From: Terriglobia bacterium
GTDB taxonomy: Bacteria; Acidobacteriota; Terriglobia; Terriglobales; Acidobacteriaceae
Assembly (NCBI GenBank): GCA_020072815.1
Contig: JAIQGE010000015.1
Span: 43,825-107,824 of the forward strand
Length of the DNA stretch: 64,000 nucleotides
Reading direction: 5' to 3'
Shown: in pieces, positions 54,575 through 63,228 of the stretch
Layout of the letters: each line of letters starts with the position of its first letter
Numbering within the stretch: position 1 is the stretch's first letter
Position numbers and translations under genes: made by a program
The notes under the pieces: model-generated
The model's input: the letters and a program-made list of their open reading frames with translations, nothing else
Database searches by the model: none
Told to the model about the DNA's origin: nothing

Positions 54575-55663
54575 TCATGCCGGCTGCTGTTGCGTAGCGC
54601 AGTGGATGGCGCCCAGTCCCCAGATGAAATCGCCGCAGTGGATGCCGACGATCTCATGTTTCGGCAACACGCCGGCGATGATGTTGAGCGCTGTGCGGTC
54701 AGCAGGATCATTGAACGTGGGCGCCAGCACCAACTCATTGGCGATGTAGAAATTCGCGTAACTGGCCGGCAGTCGCTGGCCTTGGAAGACCACAGGCCGC
54801 GGCATGGGGAGGTCAACGATCTGAAGCTTGCGGCCGTGCACGTCAGTGGCTGCGCGCAGGCGGCGCAGATTCTCCTGTAGCGGCTCGTAGTTGGCGTCGC
54901 CGCGGCTGGGCTCGACCACGGTGAGCACCGTGTCCGGCGCGACGAAGCGGGCAATGTCGTCCACGTGGCCGTGCGTGTCGTCGCCCACAATGCCGCGGTC
55001 CAGCCAGATGACTTTCTCGACCGCAAGATAGTCGGCGAAGATTTGCTCAAGTTCTTTCCGCGAGAGTCCCGGATTGCGCTGCTGCACTTTGCTCAGCAAG
55101 CATTCTTCGGTCGTGAGCATCAGGCCCTGGCCGTTTACATCAATGCTGCCGCCTTCCAGGACCACGTGATACGGCTTGCCGTTCCGCAGGATGGCGGGCG
55201 TGAACTGCCGCAGCTTGAGCTTGCGCGCGATGCGGTCCGGCAACTGGTTGTCATATTTCCAGTTGGAATACTTGGCCCAGGCGTTGAAGCGCCAGTTGGT
55301 GGCGGCAACACGGTTGTCGCCAGAGTCGCGAACCAGGAAGATCGAGCCGGAGTCGCGCGTCCAGCCGCGATTGGTTGGCCAGGCATGGAACTTCACCCGC
55401 TTCAGATCAATCTGGGCGCGGCGAAGAACGTCGCGCGCCTGGGCTTTCACGGCAGCGTCACGCAGGACGATATTTACGTCTTCCACGCGCCCCAGGTGGC
55501 GCACGATGTCGGCATACACCCAGGGGATGGGGCCAAATTTTCCCGGCCAGTCAGAGCGGTTCTGCGGCCAGCCAATCCATGTGGACGCGTGGCGCTCCCA
55601 CTCGGCGGGCATGCGGTAGCCAAGTGCGCGAGGGGTTTCAGTCGTAATACTTTTCGGTCCCAT
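54575..55663 (-). CDS. aguA: Agmatine deiminase
   Basis: 362 residues from ATG 55663 (a GTG just upstream is also possible). Peptidylarginine-deiminase-like fold: MPAEWERHASTWIGWPQN at the start, TRDSGSIFLV, LEGGSIDVNGQG, DDTHGHVDDIARFV with the catalytic Asp/His region, and the catalytic Cys near 355 in GLGAIHCATQQQPA. It hydrolyses agmatine to N-carbamoylputrescine and ammonia. The next gene on the strand upstream encodes the enzyme for the following step (aguB), separated by a repeat, and pyruvoyl arginine decarboxylase is 5 kb away, giving the whole arginine-to-putrescine route. Confidence 0.95.
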   Translation of the reverse strand: MGPKSITTETPRALGYRMPAEWERHASTWIGWPQNRSDWPGKFGPIPWVYADIVRHLGRVEDVNIVLRDAAVKAQARDVLRRAQIDLKRVKFHAWPTNRGWTRDSGSIFLVRDSGDNRVAATNWRFNAWAKYSNWKYDNQLPDRIARKLKLRQFTPAILRNGKPYHVVLEGGSIDVNGQGLMLTTEECLLSKVQQRNPGLSRKELEQIFADYLAVEKVIWLDRGIVGDDTHGHVDDIARFVAPDTVLTVVEPSRGDANYEPLQENLRRLRAATDVHGRKLQIVDLPMPRPVVFQGQRLPASYANFYIANELVLAPTFNDPADRTALNIIAGVLPKHEIVGIHCGDFIWGLGAIHCATQQQPA

Positions 55664-55812
55664 CACGCGACGATGCCTTCACTGTATGGAAGGACTGGCA
55701 GCGCAAACTCACGCAGGTGAAACCACTCTGTAGGTCCAACACCTTGAAGTGTCAAGTCACGGAACTGCCGAGAAAACGCCTCAAAACAGCATGGTTGGGC
55801 TGCGACCTTTGG

Positions 55813-55870
55813 GGTCCTTCGACGCGCGCTCATCGCGCGATGCGCGACGCGCACTTGCTCAGGATGACAG
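55813..55870. repeat. Dispersed intergenic repeat, copy 2
   Basis: GGTCCTTCGAC at the left and TTGCTCAGGATGACAGG at the right flank a self-complementary centre (GCGCGCTCATCGCGCGATGC and GCGACGCGC). The ends match the copy at 38051-38081. It lies between aguA and aguB. Confidence 0.55.
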
Positions 55871-55925
55871 GACGGAGAGAGTAATGTCACCATAACCATT
55901 CTCGATGGCGCCGTTGCTCTCGTTA

Positions 55926-56834
55926 TCAATCCAAGAACCTCTGGGTGATGCCGCCGTAGCTGTCAATGCGGCGGTCGCGCAAGAACGGCCAGTTGCGGCG
56001 GACGTCTTCCAGCAACTTCAAATCGCATTGGCCGATCAGGATCTCTTCTTTGTCGTGCGAAGCCTGGGCCATAATGCGGCCGAAGGGGTCGCACAAGAAC
56101 GATCCGCCCCAAAACTCCAGGCCTTTGCCGGGGGCGCGGCTGCCGCGAATATCGCCGAACTCGTGGCCCACGCGGTTCACCACCGCGACAAACACGCCGT
56201 TGGCGATAGCGTGTGCGCGTTGCATGGTCCGCCAGGCGTCATGCTGGGCTTCGCCGTACTCGGCCTTTTCGTCCGGGTGCCAGCCGATGGCCGTGGGATA
56301 AAACAGGATGTTCGCGCCTTGCAAAGCCGTAAGTCTGGCGCCTTCGGGATACCACTGGTCCCAGCACACCAGTGCACCCAACCGGCCGAACGTGGTATCA
56401 AACGCCTTGAAGCCGAGATCGCCGGGCGTGAAGTAAAACTTTTCGTAGTACAAGGGGTCGTCCGGAATGTGCATCTTGCGGTAGATGCCCTTGAGGCTGC
56501 CGTCGGCTTCGATGATGGCGGCGGTGTTGTGGTAGAGGCCGCGCGCGCGCCGCTCAAAGACTGACGCCACCACAACAACCTTGAGTTCGCGGGCGATGGC
56601 CGCCAGCGCGTCAGTCGTGGGGCCGGGGATTGGCTCAGCCAGGTCGAAGAGCGCATGCTCTTCCCGCTGGCAGAAATACTGCGTGCGGAACAACTCCGGC
56701 AGGCAGATGACCTGCGCTCCCTGCTTGGCCGCCTCGCGGACCTTTTCGCAGGCCCGGCGAAGATTCAAGTCCGGGTCAGGCGAGCAGGACATCTGGATTA
56801 GGCCGACGGTGAAGCTGTCAGAAGACAATCGCAT
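55926..56834 (-). CDS. aguB: N-carbamoylputrescine amidase
   Basis: 302 residues from ATG 56834, with GGGGG just upstream. The frame is open further upstream, but that part is made of a 9-bp tandem repeat. Nitrilase-fold enzyme with the full catalytic triad: E47 in VICLPELF, K120 in YRKMHIPDD and C157 in LVCWDQWYPEGAR. The words CQREEHALFDLAE and FYFTPGDLGFKAFDT are typical of the plant/bacterial N-carbamoylputrescine amidase group. It releases putrescine, CO2 and NH3. Divergent from the DHS-like gene. Confidence 0.95.
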   Translation of the reverse strand: MRLSSDSFTVGLIQMSCSPDPDLNLRRACEKVREAAKQGAQVICLPELFRTQYFCQREEHALFDLAEPIPGPTTDALAAIARELKVVVVASVFERRARGLYHNTAAIIEADGSLKGIYRKMHIPDDPLYYEKFYFTPGDLGFKAFDTTFGRLGALVCWDQWYPEGARLTALQGANILFYPTAIGWHPDEKAEYGEAQHDAWRTMQRAHAIANGVFVAVVNRVGHEFGDIRGSRAPGKGLEFWGGSFLCDPFGRIMAQASHDKEEILIGQCDLKLLEDVRRNWPFLRDRRIDSYGGITQRFLD

Positions 56835-56843
56835 TCCCCCGCA

Positions 56844-56897
56844 ATTGCGAAGATTGCCAAAATTGCCAAAATCGCCGTAATTGCCAAAATTGAAAAC
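56844..56897. repeat. 9-bp tandem repeat at the 5' end of aguB
   Basis: Six units of nine bases: ATTGCGAAG, ATTGCCAAA, ATTGCCAAA, ATCGCCGTA, ATTGCCAAA and ATTGAAAAC. It lies just upstream of the chosen aguB start; if translation began earlier it would encode an Asn/Phe/Gly repeat. Likely a variable 5' UTR element. Confidence 0.7.
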
Positions 56898-56940
56898 CAG
56901 CACGACTCATCCGCAACCGCATTCTAACAAACCACTCCGT

Positions 56941-56970
56941 TTGACTCTCGCGTAACAAACCAATTACTTT
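56941..56970 (+). promoter_or_regulatory. Candidate promoter for the DHS-like gene
   Basis: TTGACT at 56941-56946 and TACTTT at 56965-56970 with an 18-base spacer, 37 bases before the TTG start. The -10 is weak. Confidence 0.3.
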
Positions 56971-57006
56971 TTCTTGTTTCCCATTTATCTCCCCTGAGGT
57001 GACCCG

Positions 57007-58098
57007 TTGGCCAAGAAGCAAGAAGGCGCAGGCATTGATCGCAAGCTGCATGACCCGGTAAAAGACAAGCTCTCTCCTGTGTTTCCGCTGGATCTGTCCA
57101 AAGTCAAAAGCATCAATGACCTGATTCGCGGCATGGCGGACACGGCTTTCACCGGGCGCCAACTGGGCGAATCGGTAGACGTTCTGGAGGCCATGGCCCG
57201 CGACAAAGAGTGCTTCGTGGTCATGACCCTGGCCGGCGCCATGACCGTGGCCAAACAAGGGCTGATCATCTGCGACCTGATTGAACGCGGCCTGGTCAAC
57301 GCCGTGGTCTCCACCGGAGCCCTCATGGCCCACGGCCTGGTGGAAGCCACCGGGCAGAAGCATTATCGCTACGACCCCCGGATGAACGACGTGGAGCTTT
57401 ACGAAGCCGGCTACAACCGCGTCTATGACACGCTGGAGCCGGAAACCAACCTGGACCACGTTGAGCTGGTGATGGAAGAAGTGCTGGGCAAGTGGGACCC
57501 GCAGCAGACCATGTGTTCCTGGAAGCTGAACCGGGCCATCGGCGAGCATCTCAAGCGTCACGCCAAAGGCCGGGGGATTCTCAAGTCAGCGTTTGAAAAG
57601 CAGGTCCCGGTTTTTGTTCCGGCGTTTACTGACTCCGAACTGGGTCTGGACGTTGCTCTGGCCAATCGCATGCGCGCCCGCAAAGGGCAGCAGCAACTGC
57701 ACTTTGACCCATTCCTGGACCTGAACTATTTTGCGGAAACGCTGTTGCGACAGCCGCGCCTGGGGATTTTTACCATTGGCGGCGGAGTGCCCCGCAACTG
57801 GGCGCAGCAGTTTGGGCCGTATTGCGAACTGCGCGTGCGTCGCGCGGGAGAAGACGTTCCCCTCAAGCGGTATCACTACGGGGTGCGGGTATGTCCGGAG
57901 CCGGTGCATTGGGGAGGGCTGTCAGGTTCGCCTTATTCAGAAGCAATCTCCTGGGGCAAGTTTGTTCCGCCGGCGGAAGGCGGCAAATTCGGAGAAGTTT
58001 TTGTGGACGCTACGGTCGGCTTGCCGATTATGGTCGCAGCGCTGTTGGAGCGGCTGGGGAAGAATTACAAGAAGGCTGGACCAAAAACAAAATCCTGA
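57007..58098 (+). CDS. Deoxyhypusine synthase-like protein (probable polyamine synthase)
   Basis: 363 residues from TTG 57007, with GAGGTG seven bases upstream; the next in-frame Met is too far inside the fold. The deoxyhypusine synthase fold is clear: TLAGAMTVAKQGLIICDLIERG, VSTGALMAHGLVEATGQKHY, GGGVPRNWAQQ and the active-site Lys K318 in EAISWGKF. Bacteria have no eIF5A, so the classical substrate is absent. Bacterial members of this family are thought to join aminobutyl groups to putrescine or diaminopropane to make homospermidine or spermidine. It sits divergent to aguB and near the arginine decarboxylase, which supports a polyamine role. Confidence 0.92.
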   Translation: MAKKQEGAGIDRKLHDPVKDKLSPVFPLDLSKVKSINDLIRGMADTAFTGRQLGESVDVLEAMARDKECFVVMTLAGAMTVAKQGLIICDLIERGLVNAVVSTGALMAHGLVEATGQKHYRYDPRMNDVELYEAGYNRVYDTLEPETNLDHVELVMEEVLGKWDPQQTMCSWKLNRAIGEHLKRHAKGRGILKSAFEKQVPVFVPAFTDSELGLDVALANRMRARKGQQQLHFDPFLDLNYFAETLLRQPRLGIFTIGGGVPRNWAQQFGPYCELRVRRAGEDVPLKRYHYGVRVCPEPVHWGGLSGSPYSEAISWGKFVPPAEGGKFGEVFVDATVGLPIMVAALLERLGKNYKKAGPKTKS

Positions 58099-58117
58099 GC
58101 CAAACCAGAAAGAACGA

Positions 58118-58339
58118 TTACTCCGCGGTCCTTGCCAAGGGACGGCGTCGGTTGGCGGCCCGCAATGTCTTGGGCGCGGCCGGGGGCTGCAGCGGCCACA
58201 GCGCTCCGTTGGCCAGCCATACAAAGGTCTCTCGCGGGGCAACCGGGAATGCGAGCAGCTTGCCGCGCAGGGCTTCGGGCGTCCAGCGTGGTTCCGGACG
58301 ATGCCGTGCCGGAATGTAGAACGCAATTATCTTCGCCAT
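58118..58339 (-). CDS. Small hypothetical protein
   Basis: 73 residues from ATG 58339, with a near-perfect AGGAGG five bases upstream. The start MAKIIAFYIPARHRPEPRW is followed by LRGKLLAFPV; the short basic and Pro-rich form recalls small proteins seen in acidobacterial genomes. The tail is Arg-rich. It is convergent with the DHS-like gene (20 bases between stops). No domain recognised; the strong ribosome-binding site argues it is real. Confidence 0.6.
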   Translation of the reverse strand: MAKIIAFYIPARHRPEPRWTPEALRGKLLAFPVAPRETFVWLANGALWPLQPPAAPKTLRAANRRRPLARTAE

Positions 58340-58452
58340 GACGACCTCCTGGCTGTGACCGCTTTGGCTGGAAATGCTTTCAACCCAAGCTATCGGCACT
58401 CTTACAAGCATGTAGCGTGCCAAAAGAAAAACCGCCGATTACGGTAGGACTA

Positions 58453-58477
58453 AGTGATTGGATTGCGCCAAATCACT
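58453..58477. promoter_or_regulatory. Inverted repeat AGTGATT-N11-AATCACT, candidate operator
   Basis: Perfect 7-bp arms (58453-58459, 58471-58477) about 114 bases upstream of the small gene at 58339 and in the 274-bp spacer to the wHTH-hydrolase gene. A dimeric regulator could bind here. Low support. Confidence 0.25.
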
Positions 58478-58613
58478 CAATTCCTATGCGTTATTTGATT
58501 CATACAGCGCAGGGAAGTTACGGCAGGATTTAGTTGGCCGGTGCACCCAGGTTTCGAAGCCCGTAGGGGCCGCTGCTCTCGGCGGGGTGCGTCCGGCACT
58601 CAGCGAGATAGTT

Positions 58614-59873
58614 TCAGCCGGCCAGATGAGCGTGCGTGACGTTGCATCCCAGGAACGTGGCTAACTCCTCGCGGAACAACTGCCACGCTGGTTCTCCTGC
58701 CAGGAGGATGTGATTGCCGCTGGCGAGCGGAACAAACCTGGCGCCCGGAATCTCCGCTGCCAAGATCCGGCCTTCTTGCGCGGGCGCCACCCGGTCGCGA
58801 TCGCTATGGAAAACGATGGTGGGCACGGACACCGAGGGCAACAGCGAACGCACGTTGATGTCGTCACAAGCTCGCATGGTCTTGACCAGATTCGCCGGTG
58901 CGACCGAGATGAGTTGCAGATCGTTGAACCAGCGTTGGTCTTCAGGTGTGGCTTGTTCGGGAATGTAGAGGTTAGTCACCATCTGAAAGAACGAGGGGTT
59001 GGTTTTCCCCCAATTCACCTGGACCAGGGTTTCCAGGGCGCGCCGCACCTCAACGGCGTCGGAATGTTCCCGGTGGTGGGCCCCTCGCGAATACCCACCC
59101 AGCAGGACCAGATGGCTGACGCGCTCGGGATGCCGCACAGCGTAGGCAATGGCGATGGCCCCGCCCTGCGAATGACCCATCAATGCAAACTTCTTGAGGC
59201 CGGCGGCGTCCACAACGGTTTCCAGGTCATGCACCCAGGCTTCGAAGGAAATATCCTCCATGTCCCATTCGGAGAGACCGTTGCCGCGCCCGTCGTAACG
59301 CACAATGCTGTGGCCCTCGGCCAAATCCCTGATCCAGTGCCGCCAGATGGGGCTTCCCCATTCGAAGTCCAGGTGATTGAAGCAATTGGCGACTTTGACC
59401 AGCGGATAGCCCGTCCCCACTCTGGCGTATGCCAGGCGCACTTTGTCCGGGGTGACGCAGAACCGGATCTCCTGGCGGTTTGAGGGCGCCGTAGACGCAG
59501 GTTCCGCTTCGCGAACTTTGGCCAGTGGCTGTGGTTCCGGCATGCTCTCGACAACCGGCGCGGCAAAGCGATATCCCACGCGCGGCACAGTTTCAATGAA
59601 AGATTGGCCGTTGGCCTGCTCCCCCAGCGCTTTGCGCAGCGTGGAAATATTGCGGTCCAGGTTGTTTTCTTCCACGGTGGTCTCGGGCCAGACGGCGCTC
59701 ATCAAGTCGCGTTTAGAGACCAGCGTTCCGTGCCGTTCCACCAGGACCCGCAATGTATGAAATGCCTTGCCCGTCAGCGGCACGGAGCGGCCTTCGCGCA
59801 GCAACCGGTGTTCCCTTAGCTCCAGCCGGAAGGGGCCAAATTCATAGACGGTATGGGCTCTCTCGGAAGTCAT
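58614..59873 (-). CDS. OmpR-type winged-helix DNA-binding domain fused to an alpha/beta hydrolase
   Basis: 419 residues from ATG 59873. The first 105 residues form an OmpR/CadC-type winged helix (YEFGPFRLELREHRLLREG, DLMSAVWPETTVEENNLDRN, VPRVGYRF) without a receiver or TM segment. A short linker leads to a complete alpha/beta hydrolase (about 135-419): Gly-x-Gly oxyanion region in RVGTGYPL, nucleophile S235 in GHSQGG, acid near D360 and His near 387 in GNHILLAG. The fusion suggests a regulator that senses or cleaves a small ester or lactone ligand. Acidobacteria have many wHTH fusions, usually with TPR domains. It lies divergent to the methyltransferase gene. Confidence 0.88.
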   Translation of the reverse strand: MTSERAHTVYEFGPFRLELREHRLLREGRSVPLTGKAFHTLRVLVERHGTLVSKRDLMSAVWPETTVEENNLDRNISTLRKALGEQANGQSFIETVPRVGYRFAAPVVESMPEPQPLAKVREAEPASTAPSNRQEIRFCVTPDKVRLAYARVGTGYPLVKVANCFNHLDFEWGSPIWRHWIRDLAEGHSIVRYDGRGNGLSEWDMEDISFEAWVHDLETVVDAAGLKKFALMGHSQGGAIAIAYAVRHPERVSHLVLLGGYSRGAHHREHSDAVEVRRALETLVQVNWGKTNPSFFQMVTNLYIPEQATPEDQRWFNDLQLISVAPANLVKTMRACDDINVRSLLPSVSVPTIVFHSDRDRVAPAQEGRILAAEIPGARFVPLASGNHILLAGEPAWQLFREELATFLGCNVTHAHLAG

Positions 59874-60121
59874 GCTGTCAGAAAAATAGCAGAAAAGAAT
59901 CAGTCTTGCCAAAGGACGCCAAGTCACGTTCAGAGAGTTAATGGGAAGCGACGGGAAGCGCTCTGGCGCACTTGGAGATTGTAGCCGACAGGCGGCCCGA
60001 CGGAGAAAATAAGCTCGGTCGAAACCTTGGGCGCGGGCGCTGGGAGTTGGGCAGCGACAAGTGGAACGGGACCGACAGTGCGGAATTCAGAACGCAAAAC
60101 AACATAAAGGAGATGACCAGG

Positions 60122-60955
60122 ATGAGTGCGATTGCGAAAGAGATACTGACCACCGCTGAGGTTGAGCAACTTAAGATTCGCCTGAAGACCACGTGGATGG
60201 CCGGCGACTATGACCGCTTCGCCCGCTACATGGAGAAGGACGCGGAGGTGTTTTTCCGGCGGCTGGGCGTCACGCCGGGAACCCGCTTGCTCGACGTGGG
60301 TTGCGGGGCCGGACAACTGGCTTTGATCGCCGCCCGGGCGGGAGCACAGGTGACCGGTTGCGACATCGCCACCAACTGGATCGAAAAGGCCCGGGCGCGC
60401 GCGGCCGCCGAGGGACTTGCCGCGACCTTTCAAGAAGGGGATGCCGAAGCACTGCCGTACGAAGATGCTCAGTTTGACGCGGTGGTCAGCATATTCGGAG
60501 CCATGTTTGCGCCGAACCCGGAGCTGGTCGCGGCCGAACTCACCCGCGTATGCCGTCCCGGCGGAATGATCGCCATGGCCAATTGGACACCCGGCGGGTT
60601 CATCGGGCTAATGTTCAAGACGATTGCCCGGCATATCGCACCCTCCGGCATGCCATCGCCCGCGCTGTGGGGGGACGAAGCGACTGTGCGGGACCGTCTC
60701 CAGAAAGGAATTGCCGGTGTGAAGTGTGCGGTGCGGGTCTATCACTTTGACTATCCGTTCTCGCCCGACGAGGTAGTGGAATTCTTCCGCATCAACTACG
60801 GTCCCATGGCGCGCGCTTTCGCATCACTCGACGGGAATGGCCAGGCGAAGCTGCGGAACGATCTGGTGAGCCTGTGGTCCGCGTACAACAAAGGCGCCGG
60901 CCATACCACCAAGGTTGAAGCCGAATACCTGGAGGTGGTTGCGACACGGGGCTGA
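60122..60955 (+). CDS. Class I SAM-dependent methyltransferase
   Basis: 277 residues from ATG 60122, nine bases after AAGGAG; an ATG at 60113 is too close to that site. Motif I LLDVGCGAGQLALIAAR binds SAM; motif II acidic D in VTGCDIATNWI; then GDAEALPYEDAQFDAVVSIFGAMF (post II/motif III) and RVCRPGGMIAMANWTPGG. It resembles small-molecule methyltransferases of the UbiE/Methyltransf_11 group. Substrate unknown. Convergent with the arginine decarboxylase gene, 16 bases between stops. Confidence 0.93.
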   Translation: MSAIAKEILTTAEVEQLKIRLKTTWMAGDYDRFARYMEKDAEVFFRRLGVTPGTRLLDVGCGAGQLALIAARAGAQVTGCDIATNWIEKARARAAAEGLAATFQEGDAEALPYEDAQFDAVVSIFGAMFAPNPELVAAELTRVCRPGGMIAMANWTPGGFIGLMFKTIARHIAPSGMPSPALWGDEATVRDRLQKGIAGVKCAVRVYHFDYPFSPDEVVEFFRINYGPMARAFASLDGNGQAKLRNDLVSLWSAYNKGAGHTTKVEAEYLEVVATRG

Positions 60956-60971
60956 AGATGCCACAACGTTG

Positions 60972-61517
60972 CTATTCAAAAATCAAGATCGCGGACGCAA
61001 TCACCGTGATCCACTTCCCGTGCTTGTCACCCACGCCGCTCTGCGTCATGTTGGTGGTGCGCACGATCTTGTTGGAGATGCGGTAGATCTCTTTTTTCTC
61101 GTCCCAGGACTTGTCGGGATCAAACTCCACGTTGAGGGTGGTCGCGAGCATCTCCGCGGCCAGTTCCTCGGCGTATTCGCCGGCTTGCTCGTCGGTCTCG
61201 CCGAAAGAGTGGTGCTCGCTGAGATAGCCGTAGGTGCTGCGGTCGGCGGGCATGGCCAGGCCGATGCTGGCTGCGGTGAGCCGGTGCGGCTCGCGCGTGG
61301 AGTTCTCCGCCACCACGGCGAAGGTGACTTCGCCGGGATGCAGAAACTTCACGCCTTCCTTGCGCGAGATCAGCTTGCAATGCGGAGGGAAGATGGACGA
61401 AACCCGGACCAGATTCTGCGCGGCAATGCCGGCATCACGCAGCGCAAGCTCGAAAGACGTGAGGCGTTCCTTGTGCTTGCCGACTCCCTTGGTCAGAAAG
61501 ATCCGCTTGGGAACCAT
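60972..61517 (-). CDS. Pyruvoyl-dependent arginine decarboxylase
   Basis: 181 residues from ATG 61517; a TTG at 61529 with GGAGGG before it is also possible. PvlArgDC family: [11 protein letters not shown], where self-cleavage between S40 and S41 makes the pyruvoyl group, then [20 protein letters not shown] and a C-terminal [19 protein letters not shown]. The enzyme makes agmatine from arginine without PLP. It supplies agmatine to aguA and aguB about 6 kb away, and putrescine from these can feed the DHS-like enzyme. This enzyme type is typical of archaea and some bacteria, including Acidobacteria. Confidence 0.93.
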   Translation of the reverse strand: MVPKRIFLTKGVGKHKERLTSFELALRDAGIAAQNLVRVSSIFPPHCKLISRKEGVKFLHPGEVTFAVVAENSTREPHRLTAASIGLAMPADRSTYGYLSEHHSFGETDEQAGEYAEELAAEMLATTLNVEFDPDKSWDEKKEIYRISNKIVRTTNMTQSGVGDKHGKWITVIASAILIFE

Positions 61518-61556
61518 GTCTAGCCCCAATGTGTGTGCCCTCCAGAAAAATGGTTT

Positions 61557-62549
61557 TTAATCGAATGAAAAAAATAACACACGCAAGCCGGGAGCGCGGG
61601 CAATTTGCGCGATGGTATCCACGTCGTCACAGATGGCCAGGGCCTGGATGAGGCTCTCCTTGTCATCGGATGAAGTGGTGCTCTGGTAGAGCTGTCTTAG
61701 TTCGCTGTGCGCGTCCATGGCGCCAAGCTGGTGGATGGCGGAGCGCCGCAATTCAGGATCTTTCTCCGAGCGCAGGACTGCCAGGACGCTCTCCTTCGCA
61801 TCGGAGGTCATGAACGCCTGCAGGACCGCTCTCTTCACCTTGGGGTCAGATGCGCTGTTGTAGATCCCCTGCAGAACCGGGATGTCCTCCTTGGCGTCGG
61901 TAATGCCAAGCTGGTGGATGGCCTTGACCTGCAAGTCCGGTCCGGACTGCCCTTGGGCGACCTTCTTTACGATGTCCTGCGCCTTGGGAGAATCGCTCTG
62001 GGCGAGGACAAACAGTGCCCGGTCCTTCAGCCGCATGGAGTGATTGGCCTTGAGAAACTCCGCGAGCATAGGGATGGCGCGCTCGGAGTCGGAGTTCATC
62101 AGGCCGTTTAGTGCCAGCAGCTTCAGGTCCTCATCCTGCTCCTTCTCGGGATTGGCAGGCTGGCCGCTGGCCTGACGGATTTCGACCTCCAGGGCCCCGG
62201 CATCCTTGAGCCAGGTGCTGCGCGCGTACAGGCGTCGCAGGTCGGCGATGACCTTCAAAGCGTCGGAACGGCGCGCCAGCTTGTTTAGCGCATAGGCCTT
62301 CCAGTAGAGCCCGGCGTCAGCACGATCGCCCTTCAGGTCGGCGAGCTGGGTGAAAGTGTCGACCGCGTGCTGCCAATCGCTCTGGTTAAGCTGGTCGCTG
62401 CCCGCCTTGTAAAGCTGGTCCTCGCGCGGGTTGTCGGTGGGACCCATGGCGGGAAGCAGCGAGTTGGACGGCACGGGCGGCGTCTGCTGCGCATACGCCA
62501 CAGCGGAAGCGAATAAGACTGCTGCAATAAGAAACGTCTTGCACTTCAT
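61557..62549 (-). CDS. Exported TPR/HEAT-like repeat protein
   Basis: 330 residues. A signal peptide (about 1-21, ending AYAQQ) precedes a TPR-like start (EDQLYKAGSDQLNQSDWQHAVDTFTQLADL) and then HEAT-like units of about 37 residues from 150 onward (QVKAIHQLGITDAKEDIPVLQ; VKRAVLQAFMTSDAKESVLAVL; LRRSAIHQLGAMDAHSELRQLY). It probably binds partners in the periplasm. Its ATG overlaps the stop of the anti-sigma fragment (ATGA). In acidobacterial ECF operons such proteins are common as third genes. Confidence 0.87.
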   Translation of the reverse strand: MKCKTFLIAAVLFASAVAYAQQTPPVPSNSLLPAMGPTDNPREDQLYKAGSDQLNQSDWQHAVDTFTQLADLKGDRADAGLYWKAYALNKLARRSDALKVIADLRRLYARSTWLKDAGALEVEIRQASGQPANPEKEQDEDLKLLALNGLMNSDSERAIPMLAEFLKANHSMRLKDRALFVLAQSDSPKAQDIVKKVAQGQSGPDLQVKAIHQLGITDAKEDIPVLQGIYNSASDPKVKRAVLQAFMTSDAKESVLAVLRSEKDPELRRSAIHQLGAMDAHSELRQLYQSTTSSDDKESLIQALAICDDVDTIAQIARAPGLRVLFFSFD

Positions 62550-63228
62550 ATGGTTGGCCTCGATGTAGACGGATTGTCCTTGGGTTGATTGGGTCGAATC
62601 TGACTCTGCACGTTGGACTGCACGACGCGCACCTTGAACAACAGTCCCTGCGACTCGATGCGGCGCTGGATCTCCTGCAATTGCGCCTCGTTCAGCGGCG
62701 TGGGCTGATGGGCAATGTCCACCAGCACACGCTCCAGCTCATCCAGAACGGCGGCGGTAGAGGTATCGCCGATGTTCTGCGCGGTCTGGCGATAGAGGCG
62801 GTTGGCGGCAATCAGGTCGTCCGCCCGCTGGCGCTCGTCCCCGCCGGATGGCGCATGCGTCAGCTCGACCAGCAACATCTGCGAGCGGTCGGGGTGAGCG
62901 CCGAGAGCCAGCAGCAGCACGCGCTCGCGCACCTGCTGCGCCGAGGCAGTTGATTGCGGCGCCGGATAGCGCCCCAACGCTGCGGAAGCTGCCACCATGG
63001 CCGGCGCGCGGACGCCTCAGGCAGGTGGGCGCGAATGCGGTTCCAGACCACAGTGCCGTAATCGCCGGGCCGCTCCGGAACCGCAGGCGCAGACACCGCC
63101 TTCAGCAGACGCGAAAGCTCTTCAAACTGGGCGCGGCACTGCGCGCACCCCGCCATATGGCGGGCTGCGCCGGCGACAGGCTCACCGTAGAAGTGCAGAA
63201 TCAGTTCGTCGTGGCTGAGGTGGTTCAT
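62546..63228 (-). pseudogene. Anti-sigma factor (ZAS-type) split into two frames
   Basis: The first frame, from ATG 63228, gives an N-terminal zinc-binding anti-sigma domain (HHxCxxC-like: H24-x3-C28-x2-C31 in RHMAGCAQC, then LLKAVSAPAVPERPGDYGTVVWNRIRAHLP). After WWQLPQRWG it runs into sequence with no family sense. The second frame, open from 62998 to 62546, gives the expected C-terminal part, RYPAPQSTASAQQV onward. Adding one base to the GGGG run at 62972-62975 joins them in phase. Even then the membrane helix normally found between zinc domain and periplasmic part is absent, so a deletion with frame change is the simplest reading. An assembly error cannot be excluded. It overlaps the sigma factor gene by ATGA. 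Confidence 0.72.
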
